5,453 nucleotides of DNA from an uncultured Eubacteriales bacterium (GCA_934552695.1 CAKTER010000111.1:1-5453), one strand, 5' to 3'. Shown: positions 1 to 5,453, counted from the first letter of the stretch. Numbers and translations: made by a program. Notes: a model not told the origin generated them from the letters alone.

Positions 1-765
1 TACGCCGACATGCCGACCGACAACGGGTTCGTGCGCACCGGGCAGGTCGCCCCCTACACCGGCTCCACCAAGGCCGATGTGCAGCAGCGGGCCGCCGAGG
101 CCGAGGGGCTTGTTATCTGTGCCGAGTCCCAAAGCGCCGGCCGGGGCCGCCGGGGCCGGGCCTGGGCCTCACCCCCGGGGGAAAACCTGTATGTTTCGCT
201 GTTGCTGAAGCCGCCCATGCCGCCGGAGGAAACCCCGGCCCTGACCCTGATGGCGGGGCTGTGCGTGTGCGAGGTGGTGCGGGAGCTGACGGGGCTCCCG
301 GCGGGGATTAAGTGGCCCAACGATGTGCTGTGCCAAGGGAAAAAGCTGAGCGGTATCCTCACCGAGGCCGCCGTGGGCGAGGGCGGGCTGGCCTTTGCCG
401 TGGTGGGCATGGGGATGAACCTGAACACCCGGGCGTTTCCGCCGGAAGCGGGGATTGCCGGGTCGCTGTGGCAGCTTACCGGCCAAGACTGGGAGAGGGA
501 GGCGTTTTTGGCGGCGCTCCTAAACCGGCTGGAGGAACGGTACGAGGCGTTTACCGCCGGGGGCTTTGCCGCTTTGCGGGAGGGGTACCGGGCGCTGTCC
601 GTCACCTTGGGGAAAGCGGTGGACATTCATGCCGCCCAGCCGTTTTGGGGCCGGGCAACCGATATTTTGCCCGATGGCTCTCTGGTTGTGGAAACGGAAA
701 ACGGCCCCGTCCGGGTGGAGTCCGGCGAGGTGACCCTGCGGGAGCGGAAGGACGGAGAGTCGTAA
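1..765 (+). CDS. birA: Biotin--[acetyl-CoA-carboxylase] ligase (BirA/BPL catalytic and C-terminal domains), 5' end probably outside the window
   Basis: This cytosolic enzyme makes biotinyl-AMP and transfers biotin to the carrier lysine of biotin-dependent carboxylases. Counting from the ATG at 10, the biotinyl-adenylate loop GRGRRGR is at residues 44-50, KWPND at 101-105 (its Lys is the catalytic lysine of the family), KLSGILTE at 112-119 and GMGMNLN at 133-139. The small C-terminal SH3-like domain follows at about 200-245 (GKAVDI, DGSLVV). The usual STN motif reads STK (residues 19-21). The frame stays open to base 1, and the nine bases before the ATG at 10 (TACGCCGAC) hold no Shine-Dalgarno sequence, unlike every other gene here, so the true start is probably upstream. 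Whether an N-terminal helix-turn-helix (bifunctional repressor) exists cannot be seen. If the ATG at 10 were the start, it would be a 251-residue single-function ligase. The family call is very secure; only the start is not. Confidence 0.93.
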   Translation, partial: YADMPTDNGFVRTGQVAPYTGSTKADVQQRAAEAEGLVICAESQSAGRGRRGRAWASPPGENLYVSLLLKPPMPPEETPALTLMAGLCVCEVVRELTGLPAGIKWPNDVLCQGKKLSGILTEAAVGEGGLAFAVVGMGMNLNTRAFPPEAGIAGSLWQLTGQDWEREAFLAALLNRLEERYEAFTAGGFAALREGYRALSVTLGKAVDIHAAQPFWGRATDILPDGSLVVETENGPVRVESGEVTLRERKDGES

Positions 766-771
766 GGAGGG
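764..771 (+). promoter_or_regulatory. Shine-Dalgarno of the small gene, overlapping the birA stop codon
   Basis: AAGGAGGG begins inside the birA stop codon TAA (763-765) and lies 5 bases before the ATG at 777. Termination of birA and initiation of the next gene therefore share sequence, which suggests translational coupling and co-transcription. It also fixes the start of the small gene. Confidence 0.8.
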
Positions 772-776
772 AACCC

Positions 777-1091
777 ATGGAAGAAACGATTTTGGCGGCG
801 GCCAACCCCGCCCAGCGGAAGTATTACCAGCATCCCCTGCTAAACGGTCTGCCCGAGGACCTGCGGCAGGAGCTAAAGGCCCTGTGTGCTTCCGGGGCGG
901 AGCGCATAGGGGCCACCTTTCTTGTGCTGCTGGATGCCGAGGGGCAGGTGGAGCTGCGGACCGTAGCCGATGACGCCCTGGCCCTGGACGAGATTGGGGC
1001 GGCGCTGGTGATTAAGGAGACCCTGCGGCAGCATGGGGCGCTTTTAAAGGGACTGGCCTTGTATTTTGCGGCCAAAAACCCTATACTATAA
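777..1091 (+). CDS. Small conserved protein of unknown function, DUF6145-like (104 aa)
   Basis: No biochemical role is known to me. The 104-residue product has no signal peptide or membrane segment and should be cytosolic. It starts METIL-like (MEETILAAANP), followed by an RKYYQHP patch at about 14-20, a predicted helix LPEDLRQELKALC at 25-37, a hydrophobic strand ATFLVLLD at 46-53, a second strand VELRTV at 58-63, and an amphipathic helix from LDEIGAALVIKE (70-81) to the C-terminus. The AANP..RKYY, LPE..QELK and LDEIGA..IKE blocks resemble, from memory, small Clostridia proteins labelled DUF6145; this needs an HMM check. The start is supported by a strong Shine-Dalgarno at 764-771, and the 11-base gap after birA indicates the same transcript. 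Its place just before coaX suggests a link to cofactor metabolism or simply a conserved operon passenger. That it is a real gene is well supported; its function is not. Confidence 0.82.
   Translation: MEETILAAANPAQRKYYQHPLLNGLPEDLRQELKALCASGAERIGATFLVLLDAEGQVELRTVADDALALDEIGAALVIKETLRQHGALLKGLALYFAAKNPIL
1059..1087 (+). promoter_or_regulatory. Candidate sigma-A promoter ahead of coaX
   Basis: TTGTAT at 1059-1064 (three matches to TTGACA) and TATACT at 1082-1087 (five matches to TATAAT) are separated by exactly 17 bases. This is inside the 3' end of the small gene, so the bases also encode protein. It would give a leader of about 60 bases before coaX. The weak -35 makes this only a candidate; coaX may equally be read from upstream. 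Confidence 0.35.
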
Positions 1092-1108
1092 AGGAAGAAA
1101 CGGCAGGA

Positions 1109-1129
1109 ACCGGGACGGGAGAGCCCGGT
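1109..1129 (+). other. Short stem-loop in the coaX leader
   Basis: ACCGGG at 1109-1114 can pair with CCCGGT at 1124-1129 around a 9-base loop, in the 63-base gap before coaX. No T-run follows, so it is not an intrinsic terminator. It ends 11 bases before the coaX Shine-Dalgarno and could influence initiation or mRNA stability, or be chance in GC-rich DNA. Confidence 0.3.
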
Positions 1130-1140
1130 GGCGGACCAAC

Positions 1141-1148
1141 GAGGAGGG
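1141..1148 (+). promoter_or_regulatory. Shine-Dalgarno that fixes the coaX start at ATG 1155
   Basis: GAGGAGGG lies 6 bases before ATG 1155. The alternative in-frame GTG at 1128 is upstream of this site and has no comparable sequence before it. The protein read from 1155 begins MILVIDVGNTN, the normal N-terminus of type III pantothenate kinases, so 1155 is preferred. Confidence 0.85.
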
Positions 1149-1154
1149 ACGAAA

Positions 1155-2060
1155 ATGATCCTGGTAATCGACGTGGGCAACACCAATATTGTTTTGGGCG
1201 TTTACGAGGGGAAGCGGCTGATTGCCAACTGGCGGATGGCGACCCGGGGGTATCGCAGCGCCGATGAGACGGGTATTTTTATCCATTCCCTTTTTGACAG
1301 CCAGGGCATTGACGCCTCGCAATTGGAAAGCGTGGTCATTGCCTCGGTGGTGCCGCATATGATGTACTCGCTGGTGCGGGGCATCCAAAAGTACTTTCGG
1401 CTGGAGCCCATGGTGGTGGAGCCGGGGCTGCGGACGGGGATTAGCCTCCACATGGAAAACCCCAAGGAAATGGGGGCCAACCGGTTGGCCAACCTGGTGG
1501 CGGCCAAGGAGATTTACGGCGGCCCGGCCATTGTGATTGATTATGGCACCGCCACGACCTTTGATGTGCTGACCGCCGAGGGTGAGTTTGTGACCGGCGT
1601 GACCTGTCCGGGGCTTCAGATTAGCGCCGAGGCCCTGTACCAGCGGGCCTCCCAGCTCCCCCGGATTGAGATTCGCCATCCCGGCTCCATTGTGGTAAAA
1701 AACACGGTGGGCAGCTTGCAGGCGGGCATTGTATACGGCGGGATTGGCGAGGCCCGGTATATCATCGACCGGTTTAAAAAAGAACTGGATTTGCCCGAGG
1801 CCCGGGCCATTGCTACCGGCGGGCTGGCCCGGGTCATCGACCCCAACGGCGAAATCTTTGATGTGTTGGATCCCTTGCTCACCTTGCAGGGCCTGCGGAT
1901 TATTTACCAGAAAAATAAGGGCAAGCGCCCGGCTAAACGTCCGGCGGCCCGGGCTCACCGGGCGGTGGGGGCGGAGCCGGAGCCTCCGGTGTTTACCGGC
2001 AACGGGGCCATGGACGTAGCCCCGGGGCCCTTGCTGCCGCCGGCGGACGAAACGGAATAA
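1155..2060 (+). CDS. coaX: Type III pantothenate kinase with altered GADR motif and extra C-terminal tail
   Basis: CoaX phosphorylates pantothenate with ATP, the first step of CoA synthesis, in the cytosol; the family is an ASKHA-fold dimer. Visible motifs are the phosphate-binding DVGNTN at residues 6-11, ASVVP at 63-67, IDYGTATTFD at 128-137 (D129 aligns with the cation-binding Asp of the family), CPGLQISAEAL at 151-161, the PRIEI block at 169-173, and ATGGLA at 220-225. Two oddities stand out. The usual GADR reads GANR, with Asn109 at the position of the proposed catalytic Asp (D105 in Thermotoga, D101 in Pseudomonas). GPG..TG reads EPGLRTG (E89). The core ends near residue 256, the usual family length, but a tail of about 45 residues rich in Ala, Pro, Arg and then acidic residues follows. 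It is 63 bases after the small gene and 15 before dusB. Family assignment is firm; full activity is uncertain because of Asn109. Confidence 0.93.
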   Translation: MILVIDVGNTNIVLGVYEGKRLIANWRMATRGYRSADETGIFIHSLFDSQGIDASQLESVVIASVVPHMMYSLVRGIQKYFRLEPMVVEPGLRTGISLHMENPKEMGANRLANLVAAKEIYGGPAIVIDYGTATTFDVLTAEGEFVTGVTCPGLQISAEALYQRASQLPRIEIRHPGSIVVKNTVGSLQAGIVYGGIGEARYIIDRFKKELDLPEARAIATGGLARVIDPNGEIFDVLDPLLTLQGLRIIYQKNKGKRPAKRPAARAHRAVGAEPEPPVFTGNGAMDVAPGPLLPPADETE

Positions 2061-2075
2061 CGGGATGGAGAGCCG

Positions 2076-3035
2076 ATGAAGATTGGAAACCTGACATTGG
2101 AAGCCCCGGTGATTTTGTCCCCCATGGCGGGGATTACCGACCTGCCCTTCCGGCTGCTGTGCCGGGAGCAGGGGGCGGCGCTGGTGACCACGGAAATGGT
2201 TAGCGCCAAGGGGATGTTTTACCGGAACGAGAATACCCACAAGCTGCTTTCCACCTTGCCGGAGGAGCGGCCAGTGGCGGTGCAGCTCTTTGGCAGCGAC
2301 CCGGTGCTTTTGGGAGAGATGGCGGCCCGGCTGAATGACGAGCCGGTGGATATTTTGGACGTGAACATGGGGTGCCCGGCCCCCAAGGTCGTAAAAAACG
2401 GCGAGGGCAGCGCCCTGCTGAAGGACCCGGCTAAGATCGAGGCCATGGTGGCGGCTATGACGGCGGCTACCCCAAAACCGGTTACCGTAAAAATCCGCAA
2501 GGGCTTTGCGCTGGACGAGGAGCTGGCCGTGGAAGCGGCGTTGGCGGCGGAGCGAGGCGGGGCGGCGGCGGTAGCCGTTCACGGCCGCACCCGGGAGCAG
2601 TATTACAGCGGACAGGCGGACTGGGGCTGTATTGCCCGGGTGAAGGCGGCCCTGTCTATCCCCGTGATTGGCAATGGGGATGTGACCGGCCCGGAGGAGG
2701 CGGCCCGGATGCTCCGGGAGACCGGCTGCGACGCCGTAAGCATTGGCCGGGCGGCCCAGGGCGACCCTTGGATTTTTGCCCGGGTACGGGCATTTTTGGA
2801 GCGGGGGGAGCGCCTGCCCCTGCCCACCCCGGCCCAGCGGCGGGCCATGGCCCTGCGGCATTTGCACATGCTGGTGGACTACAAGGGCGAGTACACGGCG
2901 GTGCGGGAAATGCGGACGCACTTGGGGCACTATGCCAAGGGCTTGCCCGGGGCGGCGGAGTTTCGGCGGGAAATCAACGCCGCCGAAAGCCAAAAACGGC
3001 TGGAAGAGTTGATTTGCGGGCATTTTTCGGATTGA
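2076..3035 (+). CDS. dusB: tRNA-dihydrouridine synthase, DusB type
   Basis: This FMN enzyme uses NADPH to reduce uridines in the D-loop of tRNA to dihydrouridine. The 319-residue protein is full length. The N-terminal TIM barrel shows PMAGITDLPFR (16-26), the VNMGCPAPKV block (96-105) with catalytic Cys100, VKIRKG (138-143) with the FMN/substrate-contacting lysine, HGRTREQ (169-175), GNGDV (199-203) and GRAAQGDPWIF (224-234). A helical C-terminal tRNA-binding domain covers about 245-319 (HYAKGLPG at 285-292). The start ATG has GGAG 5 bases upstream. The gene follows coaX by 15 bases, so the two are almost surely co-transcribed. It corresponds in position and sequence type to the Firmicute DusB next to lysS (Bacillus subtilis yacF/dusB1); the exact uridine positions modified cannot be read from sequence. 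Confidence 0.96.
   Translation: MKIGNLTLEAPVILSPMAGITDLPFRLLCREQGAALVTTEMVSAKGMFYRNENTHKLLSTLPEERPVAVQLFGSDPVLLGEMAARLNDEPVDILDVNMGCPAPKVVKNGEGSALLKDPAKIEAMVAAMTAATPKPVTVKIRKGFALDEELAVEAALAAERGGAAAVAVHGRTREQYYSGQADWGCIARVKAALSIPVIGNGDVTGPEEAARMLRETGCDAVSIGRAAQGDPWIFARVRAFLERGERLPLPTPAQRRAMALRHLHMLVDYKGEYTAVREMRTHLGHYAKGLPGAAEFRREINAAESQKRLEELICGHFSD
2961..2988 (+). repeat. Perfect 9-bp inverted repeat within the 3' end of dusB
   Basis: TTTCGGCGG (2961-2969) and CCGCCGAAA (2980-2988) are perfect reverse complements around a 10-base loop. The structure lies inside the dusB coding sequence, 44 bases before the stop codon and just upstream of the greA promoter. No T-run follows on either strand, so it is not a classical intrinsic terminator; it may be a mRNA stability or processing element, or a coding coincidence. 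Confidence 0.45.
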
Positions 3036-3040
3036 ATTCA

Positions 3041-3069
3041 TTGATTTTTGGCAGGGAGTCTGCTATAAT
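3041..3069 (+). promoter_or_regulatory. Sigma-A-type promoter of greA-lysS with extended -10
   Basis: TTGATT (3041-3046) and a consensus TATAAT (3064-3069) are 17 bases apart, and TGC directly precedes the -10 (TGnTATAAT, an extended -10). It sits in an AT-rich dip in the only sizeable gap of the window, between dusB and greA. Transcription should start near 3076-3077, giving a leader of about 27 bases before greA. No operator or riboswitch structure that I recognise accompanies it, but a direct repeat overlaps it. Confidence 0.8.
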
Positions 3070-3077
3070 TTTTGGCA
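3044..3077 (+). repeat. Exact 10-base direct repeat straddling the greA promoter
   Basis: ATTTTTGGCA occurs at 3044-3053 and again at 3068-3077, 24 bases start to start. The first copy overlaps the -35 and spacer, the second the end of the -10 and the expected transcription start. This could be a two-site operator or a chance of the AT-rich composition. Confidence 0.5.
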
Positions 3078-3103
3078 ATGTGACCCGGAGAGGAGATAGG
3101 GAT

Positions 3104-3580
3104 ATGAATGAAAAGAAAGTGGTGCTGACCTACGAAGGTTTGCAGCGCATGGAAGAGGAGCTGGAAAACCTAAAGGTGGTCCGCCGGAAAGAAGTGGCCG
3201 AAAAAATTAAAGAGGCCCGGGGACAGGGCGACCTTTCGGAAAATGCGGAATACGACGCCGCCAAAGAGGAACAGGCCGAGATCGAGGCCCGGATTGCCGA
3301 GCTGGAAAAGCTGCTGCGGAACGCCGAGGTTATTGACGTAGACCCTGCCCAGTCCGATGTGGTGTCCTTGGGAAGCAAGGTGGAAATCTTGGACTTGGAG
3401 TTTGACGAGGTGATGACCTACACCATCGTGGGCTCCACCGAGGCCGACCCCATGGACGGGCGTATTTCCAACGAGTCCCCCGTGGGCCAAGGGCTTTTGG
3501 GCCACCGGGTGGGCGAGACCGTGGTGGTGGAAGCCCCGGCCGGCTCTATGGGCTTTAAAATTCTTTCCATTACCCGATAA
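3104..3580 (+). CDS. greA: Transcription elongation factor GreA
   Basis: GreA enters the secondary channel of RNA polymerase and stimulates cleavage of backtracked RNA, rescuing arrested complexes. The product is 158 residues, the same length as E. coli GreA. Residues 1-75 form the antiparallel coiled coil (EELENLKVVRRKEVAEKI region), with the tip motif GDLSENAEYDAAKEEQ at 42-57; D43 and E46 correspond to the acidic pair that coordinates catalytic magnesium. The FKBP-like C-terminal domain covers about 83-158, with ISNESPVGQGLLG at 121-133 and GETVVVEAPAG at 137-147. AGGAG at 3091-3095 lies 8 bases before the ATG. The frame is open upstream into dusB, but the family length, ribosome site and promoter at 3041-3069 place the start at 3104. 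It precedes lysS by 30 bases, so the two are likely co-transcribed, a common clostridial arrangement. Confidence 0.97.
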   Translation: MNEKKVVLTYEGLQRMEEELENLKVVRRKEVAEKIKEARGQGDLSENAEYDAAKEEQAEIEARIAELEKLLRNAEVIDVDPAQSDVVSLGSKVEILDLEFDEVMTYTIVGSTEADPMDGRISNESPVGQGLLGHRVGETVVVEAPAGSMGFKILSITR

Positions 3581-3596
3581 GCAGCGCAGCAACAAA

Positions 3597-3603
3597 AAGG
3601 AGG
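3597..3603 (+). promoter_or_regulatory. Strong Shine-Dalgarno of lysS
   Basis: A full AAGGAGG lies 7 bases before ATG 3611, in the 30-base greA-lysS gap. The gap is too short for a T-box leader or a terminator, so lysS expression depends on transcription from upstream, presumably the greA promoter. Confidence 0.85.
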
Positions 3604-3610
3604 CCGACCC

Positions 3611-5453
3611 ATGGCAGAGGAAGAACTGCGGGCAGCAACCCCGCAGCAGGAAGAACAAGAGAGCGAACAAATGCAAATTCGGAAAGAGAAGCTGGCGGCG
3701 TTGCAGGCCGCCGGGCAGGACCCTTTCCAAATCCGGAAATATAACGTGACCCATCACGGCAAGGACATTGTGGAGCATTACGACGAGCTGGAGGGCCAGA
3801 CCGTTGGCGTGGCCGGCCGGCTGATGAGCAAGCGGATTATGGGCAAGGCCTCGTTTTGCCATATTCAGGACAAGGAGGGGCTGTTCCAGTGCTATGTCAG
3901 CCGCAACGACATCGGCGACGAGGCCTACGCCGCCTTTAAAAAGCTGGATATTGGCGACATTGTAGGCGTCACCGGCGTGGTGTTTAAAACCAAGACCGGG
4001 GAGGTCTCCGTCCATGCTCACGAGGTGGTGCTGTTAAGCAAGAGCCTGCGGGTGCTGCCCGAAAAGTTCCATGGCTTAAAGGACATGGAGCAGCGGTATC
4101 GCCAGCGGTATGTGGATTTGATTGTAAACCCCGAGGTAAAGGATACCTTTTTAAAGCGTTCCGCCATCATCCGGGAGATTCGGGCCTATTTGGATAACCT
4201 GGACTTTATGGAAGTGGAGACCCCGGTGCTGCAAACCATCCCCGGCGGCGCCTCCGCCCGGCCCTTTATTACCCACCACAACACCCTGGACATCGACATG
4301 TATATGCGGATTGCTCTGGAGCTGCCCCTCAAGCGGCTTATCGTCGGCGGCTTGGAGCGGGTGTACGAGATTGGCCGGGTGTTCCGCAACGAGGGCATTT
4401 CCATCCGCCACAACCCGGAGTTCACCCTGCTGGAGCTGTATCAGGCCTATGCGGATTATCACGACATGATGGATATTACCGAGGGTCTGTTCCGCACCGT
4501 GTCCCAAAAGGTACTGGGCACCACCGTGGTCCACTACGGCGGGCATGAAATCGACTTTAGCAAGCCCTTCCGCCGCCTGCCCATGGTAGAGGCCGTAAAG
4601 GAGTTTGCCGGGGTGGACTTTGACCAGATTCCCGATACCGAGGCGGCCCGGAGGGTGGCGAAGGAAAAGGGCATCGAATACATGGAGGTCCACGAAAAAG
4701 GCGATATTTTAAACCTCTTCTTCGAGGAGTTTGTGGAAAAGAACCTGATTCAGCCCACCTTTATCATCGACTACCCTGTGGAAATTTCGCCCCTGACCAA
4801 GCGGAAGCCCGAAAAGCCCGACTACACCGAGCGGTTTGAGCTGTTTGTGGTGGGCCGGGAGTATGCCAACGCCTATTCCGAGCTGAACGACCCCATCGAC
4901 CAGCGGGGCCGGTTTAAGCGGCAGGAGCAGCTGCGGGCCGCCGGGGACGAAGAGGCCAACATGATTGACGAGGACTTTTTGCGGGCCATGGAATACGGGA
5001 TGCCCCCTACCGGCGGGTTGGGGCTGGGCATCGACCGGTTCTCCATGCTGCTGACCGAGGCCGTGTCCATTCGGGATATTATTTTGTTCCCCACCATGAA
5101 GCCGCTGGATGCGCCGAAAAAGGCGGAAAAGGCGGAGGCCGCTCCGGCTGTCCCGGTCGTGGAGGAAAAAATTGATTTTTCCCAAGTGGAGATTGAGCCG
5201 CTGTTTGCGGATTATGTAGATTTTGAGACCTTTGCCAAGTCCGATTACCGGGCGGTCAAGGTCAAGGCCTGCGAAGCCGTGAAGAAGTCCAAAAAGCTTT
5301 TGAAGTTCACGTTGGACGATGGCACCGGCACGGACCGGGTGATTTTGAGTGGTATTCACGAGTATTATGAGCCGGAGGAGCTGGTGGGCAAGACCTGCCT
5401 TGCCATCACCAATCTGCCGCCCCGTCCCATGATGGGTATCGATTCCTGCGGGA
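3611..5453 (+). CDS. lysS: Lysyl-tRNA synthetase (class II) fused to a C-terminal MetRS/Trbp111-type tRNA-binding domain; 3' end outside the window
   Basis: LysRS attaches lysine to tRNA-Lys in the cytosol. 614 codons are visible, with no stop before the edge. After an acidic helix (1-35) comes the OB-fold anticodon-binding domain (about 63-145). The class II catalytic core follows, with motif 1 near [19 protein letters not shown] (201-219), motif 2 [14 protein letters not shown] (258-271), the [13 protein letters not shown] block (416-428) and motif 3 [12 protein letters not shown] (469-480). The core looks intact and closely matches Bacillus LysRS, which ends at about residue 498. Here the frame continues through an Ala/Lys/Glu/Pro linker (about 500-520) into an EMAP/Trbp111-like OB domain from about 535, with [15 protein letters not shown] (580-594) and [14 protein letters not shown] (601-614). 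That domain normally ends MetRS or stands alone. By family length, perhaps 25-35 residues are missing. The ATG is set by the AAGGAGG at 3597-3603. Confidence 0.96.
   Translation, partial: MAEEELRAATPQQEEQESEQMQIRKEKLAALQAAGQDPFQIRKYNVTHHGKDIVEHYDELEGQTVGVAGRLMSKRIMGKASFCHIQDKEGLFQCYVSRNDIGDEAYAAFKKLDIGDIVGVTGVVFKTKTGEVSVHAHEVVLLSKSLRVLPEKFHGLKDMEQRYRQRYVDLIVNPEVKDTFLKRSAIIREIRAYLDNLDFMEVETPVLQTIPGGASARPFITHHNTLDIDMYMRIALELPLKRLIVGGLERVYEIGRVFRNEGISIRHNPEFTLLELYQAYADYHDMMDITEGLFRTVSQKVLGTTVVHYGGHEIDFSKPFRRLPMVEAVKEFAGVDFDQIPDTEAARRVAKEKGIEYMEVHEKGDILNLFFEEFVEKNLIQPTFIIDYPVEISPLTKRKPEKPDYTERFELFVVGREYANAYSELNDPIDQRGRFKRQEQLRAAGDEEANMIDEDFLRAMEYGMPPTGGLGLGIDRFSMLLTEAVSIRDIILFPTMKPLDAPKKAEKAEAAPAVPVVEEKIDFSQVEIEPLFADYVDFETFAKSDYRAVKVKACEAVKKSKKLLKFTLDDGTGTDRVILSGIHEYYEPEELVGKTCLAITNLPPRPMMGIDSCG
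5213..5453 (+). other. Region of lysS encoding the appended tRNA-binding OB domain (partial)
   Basis: Residues 535-614 of the lysS product match the C-terminal domain of bacterial MetRS and Trbp111/CsaA-type proteins: [14 protein letters not shown] (538-551) in place of the usual [25 protein letters not shown] (558-571), then the SGI..YY.PEELVGK and NL.PR.MMGI.S motifs. In other proteins this fold binds the outer corner of the tRNA L and often dimerises. Its role on LysRS is inference. Confidence 0.88.

Noticed and set aside
312..1091. A + strand frame that would fuse out-of-frame birA sequence to the small protein
   Set aside because: The part before 777 is birA read in the wrong frame and rich in Arg/Gly; the strong ribosome site at 764-771 places the start at 777.
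1128..1154. GTG at 1128 as an earlier coaX start
   Set aside because: It would add nine residues not seen in the family, and would place the start before the strong Shine-Dalgarno at 1141-1148.
1086..3041. A long open frame of 651 codons on the minus strand, opposite coaX and dusB
   Set aside because: Its product is rich in Gly, His, Pro, Arg and Gln with no recognisable domain, and it mirrors two clear + strand genes. Long antisense frames arise easily from GC-biased third positions.
2768..3103. N-terminal extension of GreA into the end of dusB
   Set aside because: GreA read from 3104 has the exact family length and its own ribosome site and promoter; the upstream part is dusB out of frame.
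3036..3103. Terminator or riboswitch between dusB and greA
   Set aside because: No stem followed by a T-run is present; the T-rich tracts belong to the promoter and the direct repeat, and 68 bases is too short for a known riboswitch plus promoter.
3581..3610. T-box or other tRNA-sensing leader before lysS
   Set aside because: Only 30 bases separate greA and lysS, with no structure beyond the ribosome site.
3170..4021. A 283-codon minus-strand open frame opposite greA and the start of lysS
   Set aside because: Its composition is typical of antisense translation, no motif is visible, and it lies across two confidently identified genes and their ribosome sites.
4304..4340. LysRS segment [10 protein letters not shown] differing from the common IAPELYLKRL
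   Set aside because: Firmicute LysRS such as that of Bacillus also varies here (IAIELHLKRL), so this is ordinary family variation rather than damage.

Overview
The window looks like chromosomal housekeeping DNA from a high-GC (roughly 60% by eye) Gram-positive bacterium of class Clostridia, most likely the Oscillospiraceae/Ruminococcaceae group. The reasons are strong AAGGAGG-type ribosome binding sites, a Bacillus/Clostridium-type LysRS and GreA, a type III pantothenate kinase, and the clostridial gene order coaX-dusB-greA-lysS. All six genes lie on the + strand and are tightly packed. I see no mobile element, tRNA/rRNA gene, CRISPR array or intrinsic terminator, and no gene-free stretch longer than 68 bases.

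Layout: 1-765, biotin-protein ligase (birA), whose frame is open at the left edge. 777-1091, a small cytosolic protein of unknown function resembling clostridial DUF6145 proteins. 1155-2060, type III pantothenate kinase (coaX), with an unusual low-complexity tail and an Asp-to-Asn change at the expected catalytic aspartate. 2076-3035, tRNA-dihydrouridine synthase (dusB). 3104-3580, transcript cleavage factor greA. 3611-5453, lysyl-tRNA synthetase (lysS), cut by the right edge and carrying a MetRS/Trbp111-type tRNA-binding domain fused after its catalytic core.

Transcription probably runs through as one or two overlapping units. birA, the small gene, coaX and dusB are separated by 11, 63 and 15 bases. 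A good sigma-A-type promoter with an extended -10 sits in the 68-base dusB-greA gap and should drive greA-lysS. A weaker candidate promoter lies at the 3' end of the small gene, ahead of coaX. The genes combine cofactor supply (biotin attachment, first step of CoA synthesis) with tRNA modification, tRNA charging and transcription elongation.

The most noteworthy points are the LysRS-tRNA-binding-domain fusion, the altered catalytic motif and tail of CoaX, and an exact 10-base direct repeat that straddles the greA promoter. I do not see evidence for an undescribed defence or mobile system here.
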